Positions 1 through 5,645 of a stretch of 6,647 nucleotides of DNA are shown piece after piece. The stretch comes from an uncultured Bacteroidota bacterium. Its GTDB lineage: Bacteria; Bacteroidota; Bacteroidia; Chitinophagales; Chitinophagaceae. Location of the stretch: assembly GCA_903835145.1 (NCBI GenBank), contig CAILMA010000357.1, positions 1 to 6,647 of the forward strand, written 5' to 3'. Both the position numbers and the translations under genes were made by a program. The notes beneath the pieces were generated by a model. It worked only from the letters and a program-made list of their open reading frames with translations, did not search any database and was not told the DNA's origin. Within the stretch, counting starts at the first letter, position 1; each line of letters opens with the position of its first letter.

Positions 1-764
1 CGCTCGGCTTCCTTTATGGAGTACACACTGCTGGCCTGTGTGAGGCAGGTCACAGTAAGGTCATTGATGCAGATGTGTGGCGGCAGAGTAGCGCAATACC
101 ACGCTATATCTGCTATATCTTCTGGCCTGATGGCATTTATCTCTGCGTACACATTTTTGGCACGCTCTTCATCGCCCTTAAAGCGCACGAGTGAAAACTC
201 GGTTTCAGCCATGCCGGGGTGGATACCGGTTACTTTTATTCCATATTGCAGCAGGTCTATACGCATCGCCTGGTTCAGCGCATCAACTGCAAACTTGGTA
301 GCGCAGTAAACATTTCCATTTTTATAGACCATTTTAGCGGCAGTGGAACCAATGTTTATGATGTGCCCACTGGCGTGCGCCGTCATGATGGGGGCTACCT
401 GGCGGGTAACATAGAGTAAGCCTTTCAGGTTGGTATCTATCATTACATCCCAGTCGTCGAGGTCGCCTTCTTCTATGCTGCTGAGGCCCGAAGCGAGTCC
501 GGCGTTATTCACCAGAATATCGATAGTTTCTACCTGCAGGCGCAATGCTGCAATAGCTTCAATTACAGCTACTTTATCCCGCACATCAAAATTCAGTGTT
601 ATTACTTTTGCCTGGTAGGTCTGTTCCAGTTCCTCTTTAAGTTCGCTCAGGCGGTCAGCTCTGCGGCCCGTGATGCAAACTGTGTATCCATTCTGGGCAA
701 ATTTTATTGCAATTGCCCGCCCGAAACCCGATGTAGCACCGGTAATCAATATCGTTTTATTCAT
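1..764 (-). CDS. YdfG-like SDR family NAD(P)-dependent oxidoreductase, 3' end cut by window edge
   Basis: Classical short-chain dehydrogenase/reductase, expected to be cytosolic and NADP-dependent. From the ATG at 764 the frame stays open for 254 codons to the left edge with no stop. The family is usually about 250 residues, so only a few residues should be missing. Visible motifs are the Rossmann glycine loop TGATSGFG (residues 8-15), NNAG (86-89), Asn112, and the catalytic Ser140 and Tyr153-x3-Lys157. GRR at 33-35 supplies basic residues consistent with NADP preference. The stretch ETEFSLVRFKGD (187-198) and the LPPHICIN segment resemble E. coli YdfG, which oxidises L-allo-threonine, serine and other 3-hydroxy acids. 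The substrate here is inferred only from that resemblance. It lies 112 bases downstream of the propeller gene on the same strand. A hairpin and a -7-like box lie between them, so it is probably its own transcript. Confidence 0.93.
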   Translation of the reverse strand, partial: MNKTILITGATSGFGRAIAIKFAQNGYTVCITGRRADRLSELKEELEQTYQAKVITLNFDVRDKVAVIEAIAALRLQVETIDILVNNAGLASGLSSIEEGDLDDWDVMIDTNLKGLLYVTRQVAPIMTAHASGHIINIGSTAAKMVYKNGNVYCATKFAVDALNQAMRIDLLQYGIKVTGIHPGMAETEFSLVRFKGDEERAKNVYAEINAIRPEDIADIAWYCATLPPHICINDLTVTCLTQASSVYSIKEAE

Positions 765-790
765 GCGCCCCTGCCTGTTATAAGCGGTAG

Positions 791-798
791 CAAAGATA
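791..798 (-). promoter_or_regulatory. Candidate Bacteroidota -7 box for the SDR gene
   Basis: The minus strand reads TATCTTTG, a full match to TAnnTTTG, ending 26 bases before the SDR start codon. No exact TTG lies at the expected upstream distance; the nearest is ATG at 21 bases. Only the -7 element is therefore convincing. The purine-rich CAGGCAGGGGCG before the ATG could act as a weak ribosome binding site. Confidence 0.45.
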
Positions 799-828
799 AT
801 GACCTTTTAGACTTCTGAGCATATTGAT

Positions 829-873
829 ATTGGCTATTGGTGGTTGCGGCATACGCAACCACCAATAGCCAAT
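829..873 (-). terminator. Perfect 20-bp stem-loop just after the propeller gene stop
   Basis: Arms 829-848 and 854-873 are exact reverse complements around a 5-base loop (GCATA). The stem begins 3 bases after the TAA of the 840-residue gene and lies before the SDR gene, as expected for a transcription end or a 3' mRNA-stabilising hairpin. No T-run follows on the minus strand, so it is not a textbook intrinsic terminator. Because the stem is a perfect palindrome it could act on either strand. Confidence 0.7.
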
Positions 874-876
874 TAC

Positions 877-3399
877 TTAGTTTTTAACGGCTTTCAGTGT
901 TATTCTTGCGGCATCGCTGGTTACCTCTAATGTATAAACGCCCGGCGCCAATGCGGCTGCTTCCACCACGTCATTGTCCTGCTGGGTGAGTATGGTTCGG
1001 CCGGTAATATCCGTGAGCCTTACGCCATAATGTTTCGGTACTTCGCCCTGAAAGCTAATTTTCCAGGAGTTGTTTGTAGGGTTTGGGTAAACGGTTGCTG
1101 TCGTTTTTGGTAGTTCCAGCTCCGGAGTTGCGGTGTGTGGTGGTGGGTTCTTCTTCAGCCTGCATTCCCAAACGCCGCGGCCATAGGTTGCAGCTCTCAC
1201 TTTATAGTTATAGTAATTGATATCAATGTCATCTACTATTACATTAGGCAGGCCGGTATTGTACAGGGCAAAGGTTGTTGTGGTATCGTTGCGGTAGTAA
1301 ACGCCCATATCGGTACCTACAAAAAGGGCTCCTGCTGAGCTGCTGTCTACTGCTATACAATTGGCTGGTACATTTGGCAGGCCGGTGCTAATGTTGGTCC
1401 AGGTAGTGCCGCCGGTGGTGCTCTTATATACTTTATCGCCGCTTACATAGCCTGAGACAGTGGCGTAAACAATCTGTGAATTTTTGTAATCTACAGCTAT
1501 ATCCATCTTAGCGAGGCCTGAGGGCAGGTTGCCGGACACATCGGTCCAGGTTGTTCCACCATCGGTAGTGCGCATTATGCGGGCGTAGTCTGATGCATAT
1601 ATTGTTTTGCCTGCTGATGGTGCCACCACTATCGAAATTGCTCCCGAAGGGAAAAGGGTAGTAGAAACGGCTGTAGCAGAAAGGCCTCCATTGTAGCTTG
1701 CATACACTCCCTTCATGCCAAAATAAACAGTGTCCTTACTGTTAGGGTTGAAGGCCACAGGGGCTGTCCAGGAGCCGGAGCCGGTAATGCCGGGAGGGAA
1801 AGAAACGCTGCTGTAGGTAGCGCCTTTATTCTTAGAAACATAGAAATTGCCGTATTGGTAACTGGTGATTTGTATGCTATCTGTTTTAGGGCAAATGGCA
1901 TTATCCATGCCATCGCCTGATGGGGCTGACGACTGTTTCCATGTTACGGCGTTATTGTAGAAGGTGCCATTGTCCTGGATGCCGCAAAGCATAATGTATG
2001 GGTTTTGGCGGGATGCACTCATGCGGTATATCTGGGATATAACGAGGCCGGTTCCGAGGTCGCGCCAGGAGGAGCCACCATCATGTGTAACAAATATGCC
2101 GCCATCGTTGCCGGAGTATATTGTTTTTGGGTGAAGCGGACTTATGGTAAGTGCATGGTTATCAGAGTGTACAGTAGATGTTGCATCGAGGTACGACCAG
2201 CTGTTGCCGCCGTTTACTGACCGTGCCATGGCGAGGCCGCATGCTACAACGTAGTTGGAGTCGGCGGGTGAAACGGCCAGAACTCTATCGTAGTAGCCAT
2301 AGAAACTGGCGGTGGCGGCAGGCGATGAAGTGGTTGGGTAGAAGTTATTGCCACCGTCGTAGGAACGGTACAGGTTGTCGATGGCGTTAAGTATCCAGAT
2401 GCTGTTGGGCGATGCGGCGCTCACCGCAATTGTGCACCTGTCGCCGGTAGTGTTAATGCCACTGTAAAGGGTTGACCATGTAGCCCCGGCGTTGTAAGAA
2501 ACAATCAGATCGCTGGTGTTAACAGCATAAACGGTATCGGGCTGAAACGGGCGAAAGGCCATAGAATATGTGTGGCCTGTTGTTACTGCGTTCCATGTTG
2601 CGCCTGCATCGGTCGACCGCATAATACCAGTGGTCGTTGCTGCCATTAAGATATTCGTTTTGTTGGGGTGCAGTAGTAGGTGCTGCACAATATCCTGCTG
2701 CGACTGCATGTAGCTGAGGCCGGTGGTGCGCCAGGTGTTGCCGCTATCGGTACTCATCATTACGCCGGCAGAGTAAAGGCCACCCCAGAAAATGCTGTAG
2801 GAGCCATTTATGTAGCCATATCCGTCGCCGGTAGCTGCATATACAGTATCGCGGTGTTTAGGGTTTACCACAATATCAGCCACACTGAGCGAAGGGAAAT
2901 TGTCGCTGTTCGATTTCCAGGTGGCACCGCCATTGCGGCTTACCCACACGCCGCCGCAGGCAGTACCCACATAGAGCCTGTTGGTATCAACCGGGTCTAT
3001 AACGATACAGTTTACCCGGCCAATGCCGTTGTAATTACTCGGTACGGTATCTGGCCCTACGGAGACCCAGCTGTATGCTGCAGTTACGCGCTCAGCCGCT
3101 CTGGCCTGCGCTTGTGCTGCCTCGCTGGCCTTCAACAAAACGGATGGGGAGGGCAGCTTGCCATCGGGGTATGTTCTGGGCACCATAAGGTTATACCACC
3201 TGTTGAAGCGGCTCAGGTCATTGTCCTCGCCATCTTCTTCCCGGTCGGCAGGGTTATGCAAAACTTTTTCAAGATATAATTCTTTGATGGTGTGTATGTT
3301 GCCGGTATTGATATTATTACCGGCGTTGATACCTGTTGTCTGGGCCATGGTGAAGCTGCAGCAGCCAATGACTAATAGAGCTGATAGTGTGAAACGCAT
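877..3399 (-). CDS. Secreted BNR/Asp-box beta-propeller protein with T9SS type A sorting domain
   Basis: An 840-residue exported protein of the VPS10/sortilin-like or sialidase-like BNR propeller class. The signal peptide is residues 1-20 (basic Arg2, hydrophobic core, ending TMAQ), which fixes the start at 3399. Residues about 110-747 carry at least ten Asp-box motifs of the form SxDxGxTW, near 154, 216, 262, 301, 346, 394, 438, 522, 568, 611 and 660, some degenerate. Near 736 is the AATYGRGVWE segment typical of the last blade in such proteins. A proline-rich linker (748-765) leads to a C-terminal domain (766-840) with VYPNPTNNSWKI, DITGR and LAPGVYTLEV. This is the usual type IX signal for outer-membrane secretion and surface attachment. 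Asp-boxes are structural, and no catalytic residues for sialidase or another glycosidase can be assigned, so the ligand or substrate is unknown. Adhesion, glycan binding or hydrolysis are all possible. No clear TAnnTTTG lies upstream; TACCTTTA is the closest. Confidence 0.93.
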   Translation of the reverse strand: MRFTLSALLVIGCCSFTMAQTTGINAGNNINTGNIHTIKELYLEKVLHNPADREEDGEDNDLSRFNRWYNLMVPRTYPDGKLPSPSVLLKASEAAQAQARAAERVTAAYSWVSVGPDTVPSNYNGIGRVNCIVIDPVDTNRLYVGTACGGVWVSRNGGATWKSNSDNFPSLSVADIVVNPKHRDTVYAATGDGYGYINGSYSIFWGGLYSAGVMMSTDSGNTWRTTGLSYMQSQQDIVQHLLLHPNKTNILMAATTTGIMRSTDAGATWNAVTTGHTYSMAFRPFQPDTVYAVNTSDLIVSYNAGATWSTLYSGINTTGDRCTIAVSAASPNSIWILNAIDNLYRSYDGGNNFYPTTSSPAATASFYGYYDRVLAVSPADSNYVVACGLAMARSVNGGNSWSYLDATSTVHSDNHALTISPLHPKTIYSGNDGGIFVTHDGGSSWRDLGTGLVISQIYRMSASRQNPYIMLCGIQDNGTFYNNAVTWKQSSAPSGDGMDNAICPKTDSIQITSYQYGNFYVSKNKGATYSSVSFPPGITGSGSWTAPVAFNPNSKDTVYFGMKGVYASYNGGLSATAVSTTLFPSGAISIVVAPSAGKTIYASDYARIMRTTDGGTTWTDVSGNLPSGLAKMDIAVDYKNSQIVYATVSGYVSGDKVYKSTTGGTTWTNISTGLPNVPANCIAVDSSSAGALFVGTDMGVYYRNDTTTTFALYNTGLPNVIVDDIDINYYNYKVRAATYGRGVWECRLKKNPPPHTATPELELPKTTATVYPNPTNNSWKISFQGEVPKHYGVRLTDITGRTILTQQDNDVVEAAALAPGVYTLEVTSDAARITLKAVKN

Positions 3400-3506
3400 A
3401 AGGAATTTATGTTTTGATAAAGGTATAAAAAAATGTTAACATAATACATTATTGTATAAAACGATGGGAAGGGGTTTTTATTTTGATGTAGGGGTTTTGA
3501 TTTTTA

Positions 3507-3539
3507 GTCTGAACCGGGATTTCTGTCTGAACCAGGATT
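3507..3539. repeat. Short tandem repeat GTCTGAACCnGGATT x2, period 18
   Basis: GTCTGAACCGGGATT (3507-3521) recurs as GTCTGAACCAGGATT (3525-3539) with one difference. It is followed by further GGA and GGATT words (3542-3557). I recall similar GAACC-GGATT arrays as a common dispersed intergenic repeat in Bacteroidota genomes. That is memory rather than a search. Its function is unknown. Confidence 0.75.
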
Positions 3540-3606
3540 AAAGGACAAAAAGGATTCCGGGTTTTTGTGGGTTGTCAGATGCAGTGTGGACCTGAGGATG
3601 TTTGAT

Positions 3607-3688
3607 AAGCCCGGAGGGCTTGAATTTGAGTAGCCCCCGGTGAATCCGGGGGTAGTGATATAGTTAGTGGCTAACCCCGACGGGGTTA
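3607..3688 (-). repeat. Triple-hairpin repeat module, copy A
   Basis: Read on the minus strand from 3688 to 3607. Hairpin 1 has arms TAACCCC and GGGGTTA around GTC (3688-3672). An 18-base spacer follows. Hairpin 2 has arms CCCCCGG and CCGGGGG around ATTCA (3652-3634). CTA follows, then a 9-base spacer, then hairpin 3 with arms AAGCCC and GGGCTT around TCC (3621-3607). The same order and the same spacer lengths occur at 6352-6434 and 6537-6619 with different but still perfectly paired stems. The element could be a REP-like target of a RAYT transposase or a structured RNA element. Confidence 0.85.
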
Positions 3689-3813
3689 AACGGTTTTTGG
3701 TGATGGTAAAATTAAACCCATTCCCGGTTTGGTGGGAGGGGGATGAGGTAAGCGGGGAGTTATGCCTCACCGTGGCATATCAGGTATGAATTGTTAGTTG
3801 AGTAAAAAGAGGA

Positions 3814-3892
3814 CCGGAGAGCTTAAATGTAAGTAGCGCACTCGTCCGCGTTTGCAACGCGGATGCACTGGAATGGCGTTTGTAACGCCCGT
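3814..3892 (-). repeat. REP-like palindromes on the 3' side of the RAYT, diverged triple-hairpin copy B
   Basis: Read on the minus strand. Hairpin GGCGTT/AACGCC (loop ACA, 3889-3875) is followed by an ATTCCAGTGCA spacer and hairpin TCCGCGTT/AACGCGGA (loop GCA, 3863-3845). Then come CTA (3836-3834), nine bases and AAGC (3824-3821), with CTCTCCGG behind it. The CTA-N9-AAGC linker and the TCCGG that follows match module A (3607-3688). The third hairpin is degenerate here. The outer part (3861-3892) is repeated in inverted orientation on the other side of the transposase at 4556-4587, with 30 of 32 bases identical. Confidence 0.8.
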
Positions 3893-3911
3893 TAAAAATT
3901 AAAAGCCAGCT

Positions 3912-4466
3912 TTAATATCCAACAGAAACTTTAACGAGGCCTTGCTTTCCACAGTAGTCGCAGGCGCTGCTAAAAAGATAATCTTCTGGGTTTGCTACTA
4001 TCATCTGTTTTACTGGGTTCTGATGGGTATAATCAATACGTTGCCTAAGTCGTTCTCCTCCGCCTTCTAAACAAATTGGATGGTTGGAGTCCTGCCAGAA
4101 CTTAAATTGTTCTGCCCGGCCAGTAGTTTTTGCAGCGAATTCGAACTTATGCATCAACCATTCGCGCCGGCTTTCATTTGTTTCCTGAATGGTTTTAACT
4201 ATTTTTTTCGATGTGAACTTCTTGAAATCTCTGATAAATTCAGATAATTTGAACGGCGACTTTGTTCGTACTACCAAATGCATGTGATTGCTCATTAAAA
4301 CCCAGGCATAACATTCTAATCCTTTCTCATCGATGCAATAATTTAAGGCATCGGTGATAATGTACTTGTATTCTTTTCTTGTGAATACATCAATCCATTC
4401 GACTACCGTAAATGTAAGAAAATGGACAGCGTGCTGGTCTTCAATATAATATCGGTCACCTGACAT
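3912..4466 (-). CDS. REP-associated tyrosine transposase (RAYT), Y1/IS200-like HUH family
   Basis: A 184-residue single-strand DNA nickase/transposase of the Y1_Tnp family. The N-terminal YFLTFTVVxWxDVFTRKEY-type start is recognisable as HFLTFTVVEWIDVFTRKEY (15-33). The HUH metal-binding motif is His61-Met62-His63 within MSNHMHLVV. The likely catalytic tyrosine is Tyr146 in DYTHQNPVK, with Asn150 four residues later as in other RAYTs. The C-terminal YLFSSACDYCGKQGLVKV (163-180) matches the family's usual SSA-DY-GKKGLL ending. Length and motifs suggest an intact protein that cuts at hairpin-adjacent sites in REP-like DNA. Palindromes bracket it on both sides, and a related triple-hairpin repeat lies 220 bases past its stop. 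It may be domesticated rather than actively transposing. A TATCTTTG box ends four bases before its ATG, so the mRNA may have almost no leader. Confidence 0.93.
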   Translation of the reverse strand: MSGDRYYIEDQHAVHFLTFTVVEWIDVFTRKEYKYIITDALNYCIDEKGLECYAWVLMSNHMHLVVRTKSPFKLSEFIRDFKKFTSKKIVKTIQETNESRREWLMHKFEFAAKTTGRAEQFKFWQDSNHPICLEGGGERLRQRIDYTHQNPVKQMIVANPEDYLFSSACDYCGKQGLVKVSVGY

Positions 4467-4470
4467 ATGG

Positions 4471-4478
4471 CAAAGATA
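4471..4478 (-). promoter_or_regulatory. -7 box almost touching the RAYT start codon
   Basis: TATCTTTG on the minus strand ends four bases upstream of the RAYT ATG. A transcript from it would be leaderless or nearly so, since the start site usually lies a few bases past this box. No TTG is found 17-23 bases upstream, so the promoter may be weak. Confidence 0.4.
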
Positions 4479-4503
4479 TATTTTGTTGGTCTGTTTTTTA
4501 ACA

Positions 4504-4515
4504 GGCGTTACAAAC
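4504..4515 (+). repeat. Fragment of the RAYT flanking repeat
   Basis: GGCGTTACAAAC is identical to the first part of hairpin 1 in the 3' flank (minus strand 3889-3878), but the closing AACGCC arm is missing. It is a probable remnant of a further repeat copy. At 12 bases, chance or partial conversion cannot be excluded. Confidence 0.5.
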
Positions 4516-4555
4516 TGATTTTTAATCTTGATGAGGTGAGGTTGTTTGTGCTTTT

Positions 4556-4607
4556 ACGGGCGTTGCAAACGCCATTCCGGTGCATCCTTCCCGATGTAAA
4601 ATCGGGA
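4556..4607 (+). repeat. REP-like palindromes on the 5' side of the RAYT
   Basis: Hairpin GGCGTT/AACGCC (loop GCA, 4559-4573) is followed by an ATTCCGGTGCA spacer and a second, unrelated hairpin TCCCGAT/ATCGGGA (loop GTAAA, 4589-4607). Bases 4556-4587 are an inverted copy of 3861-3892 (30 of 32 identical). Beyond 4587 the two flanks diverge: the second hairpin differs completely in sequence although both sides keep a hairpin there. Confidence 0.8.
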
Positions 4608-4661
4608 CAGGCAGTTGCAAACGAGGACGAGGCGAGACAGGCAGTTGCAAACGAGGACGAG
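4606..4661 (+). repeat. 26-base perfect direct repeat, period 30
   Basis: A unit starting GACAGGCAGTTGCAAACG and ending AGGACGAG occurs at 4606-4631 and again, identical, at 4636-4661, separated by GCGA. Its core GTTGCAAACGAGGACGAG differs by one base from GTTGCAAACGCGGACGAG in the other RAYT flank (minus strand, 3858-3841). It is therefore an expanded piece of the same repeat family. Confidence 0.85.
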
Positions 4662-4664
4662 ATG

Positions 4665-4743
4665 GACTTTCGACTAAGTACAAACTACTTTCGACTAATG
4701 CCCCGTCGGGACTTTCTACTAAGTACTAACTACTTTCGACTAA
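4665..4743. repeat. 34-base direct repeat pair around a CCCCGTCGGG palindrome, period 45
   Basis: Copies at 4665-4698 and 4710-4743 match at 32 of 34 bases. Each is built from ACTTTCGACTAAGTAC and AACTACTTTCGACTAA-like halves, so the motif ACTTTCnACTAA recurs four times. An 11-base centre (4699-4709) together with the next base gives a short CCC-GTC-GGG palindrome. The repeat ends 21 bases before the stop of the neighbouring minus-strand gene. No function is assigned. Confidence 0.85.
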
Positions 4744-4764
4744 AAAACGGGCGGTTTGGGGTGG

Positions 4765-5505
4765 TTAGCGGTAGGTGGGTTTTAGGCCGTGCCTTTCGAG
4801 GTAGCGGCCAATTTCGCGCTTGGTGATGGAGTGGTCTATTTCCCGGCAATAGCGAAACTCGTTGTGGTGGAATTTTCTCTTATCGGGTGGGAGGCACCAT
4901 TGGTAGAGGTTGTATTGTATCCAGTTGGTGTTGCGTTGCTGACCACGTATGCGGGACATAGCTGTTGGCACAGCTTTGAGTTCTAACATAATGTGTTGGT
5001 ATTCCATGTAGTCATCGAAGGAAATAGGGGGTGGTGCGTCGTCGGCTCGTAGGGATGGGTCGGGCACGGGCAGGGGGAAGCCGTTGCCTTCGGGGCGTTC
5101 GGGTTGGGGTGTGGCAGAGGGTGGGGGTGCAGTTGGTGTGGTTTGTTCGGCGTCGGTATTTGTTTCCGGATGCAGGTTATCCGGTTTTTCTGCGGCTGCT
5201 CTGGTATAGGCAGCAAATAGGGCCGGTAGTTTTTGCGCAGTCTCTTTGTCGGACTTTTTAACGAATGCAAGGAAATCGGAGAGGATACGTGTAGGGGCAG
5301 CGGCTTTTTGCATGCGCTTTATTTTTTCGAGGCAAGTGATCATTTTGGTGAGCATTTGGAGCTCGGGCAGGGTCGGGTAGCGCTCCTGTGGTGGTCTTGC
5401 ATCAATGGTTTGCTGAAAAGCCAGCAGGTGATTGCACAGGTTTTGGGCTATTGCGCTAAGGGCTTCGATTGTGGTGTCGTGGTGGGGTGTGGCGGATAGT
5501 GTCAT
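4765..5505 (-). CDS. Hypothetical protein, helical N-terminal region, Pro-rich linker, basic C-terminal domain
   Basis: I do not recognise this family. The 246-residue protein has three visible parts. Residues about 10-103 are predominantly helix-forming (TTIEALSAIAQNLCNHLLAF, then LPELQMLTKMITCLEKIKRM). Residues 104-160 are a low-complexity Pro/Thr/Glu linker (for example PTAPPPSATPQPERPEG). Residues 161-246 are compact and basic with Trp195, Trp203 and Cys204, ending in an ITKREIGRYLERHGLKPTYR segment that could be a small helix-turn-helix. DNA binding is only a guess. No signal peptide or membrane segment is seen. The frame extends upstream to an ATG at 5589, but a -7 box at 5531-5524 lies inside that extension, so the ATG at 5505 is preferred. 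The coding strand is unusually rich in A and C, with many Pro, Thr and His codons, unlike the propeller gene. It may be an accessory gene linked to the repeats. Confidence 0.75.
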   Translation of the reverse strand: MTLSATPHHDTTIEALSAIAQNLCNHLLAFQQTIDARPPQERYPTLPELQMLTKMITCLEKIKRMQKAAAPTRILSDFLAFVKKSDKETAQKLPALFAAYTRAAAEKPDNLHPETNTDAEQTTPTAPPPSATPQPERPEGNGFPLPVPDPSLRADDAPPPISFDDYMEYQHIMLELKAVPTAMSRIRGQQRNTNWIQYNLYQWCLPPDKRKFHHNEFRYCREIDHSITKREIGRYLERHGLKPTYR

Positions 5506-5523
5506 GATTGCGTATTTATTTGA

Positions 5524-5556
5524 CAAAGATATTCCAGTTAAAAAGGAAATTCCAAA
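5524..5556 (-). promoter_or_regulatory. Bacteroidota promoter, TTTG-N21-TATCTTTG
   Basis: The minus strand carries TTTG (5556-5553), 21 bases, then TATCTTTG (5531-5524). This fits the TTG/TAnnTTTG -33/-7 pattern. It points at the ATG at 5505, leaving a leader of roughly a dozen bases, and so decides the start of the hypothetical gene. Confidence 0.65.
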
Positions 5557-5645
5557 TAATGTGGATATGTTTATGAAGAAATTTGTCAATTATGCGTATA
5601 AAATTGATTTATATGGTTTTGTGGAGCTTTGCGGATGGAGATGAA

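Larger units (their letters stand above)
3400..3911. other. 512-base intergenic region filled with repeats, no gene
   Basis: No credible coding sequence is present. From the propeller gene outward it holds an AT-rich leader (3400-3470), a short tandem repeat (3507-3539), a triple-hairpin repeat (3607-3688), a small palindrome with arms TATGCC and GGCATA (3761-3766 and 3774-3779), and the palindromic left flank of the transposase (3814-3892). Bases 3541-3606 and 3689-3760 show nothing recognised. Confidence 0.85.
3821..4587 (-). mobile_element. Candidate RAYT-REP unit: transposase gene plus inverted palindromic flanks
   Basis: A single-domain Y1 transposase gene sits between inverted copies of one palindromic repeat (3861-3892 and 4556-4587). 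The repeats lie 19 bases beyond its stop and 89 bases before its start. RAYT genes are typically single-copy, domesticated IS200/IS605 relatives flanked by REP sequences that they process. This arrangement fits that pattern better than a self-mobile IS200 copy. The outer boundaries are approximate, and no target-site duplication is expected for this class. Confidence 0.65.
4467..4764. other. 298-base repeat-rich spacer between RAYT and hypothetical gene
   Basis: An open frame on the plus strand from 4467 crosses all the repeats and has no recognisable protein character, so I treat the region as non-coding. It holds the RAYT upstream region, a 12-base fragment of the flanking repeat (4504-4515), the inverted REP-like flank, a 26-base direct repeat and a 34-base direct repeat. 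Confidence 0.8.

Noticed and set aside
2680..3279. Plus-strand open frame of 199 codons inside the propeller gene
   Set aside because: It is antisense to a confidently identified protein with signal peptide and Asp-box motifs, so it is a shadow of codon bias.
3504..3770. Minus-strand open frame of 88 codons upstream of the propeller gene
   Set aside because: It is a translation of the triple-hairpin module and the GTCTGAACC tandem repeat. The NPGSD repeats at its end come directly from the DNA repeat.
4467..4826. Plus-strand open frame of 119 codons starting MAKIYFVGLFF
   Set aside because: It runs through the inverted flank and both direct repeats and overlaps the end of the minus-strand gene. 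It has repeated peptide segments copied from the DNA repeats and no upstream promoter of its own.
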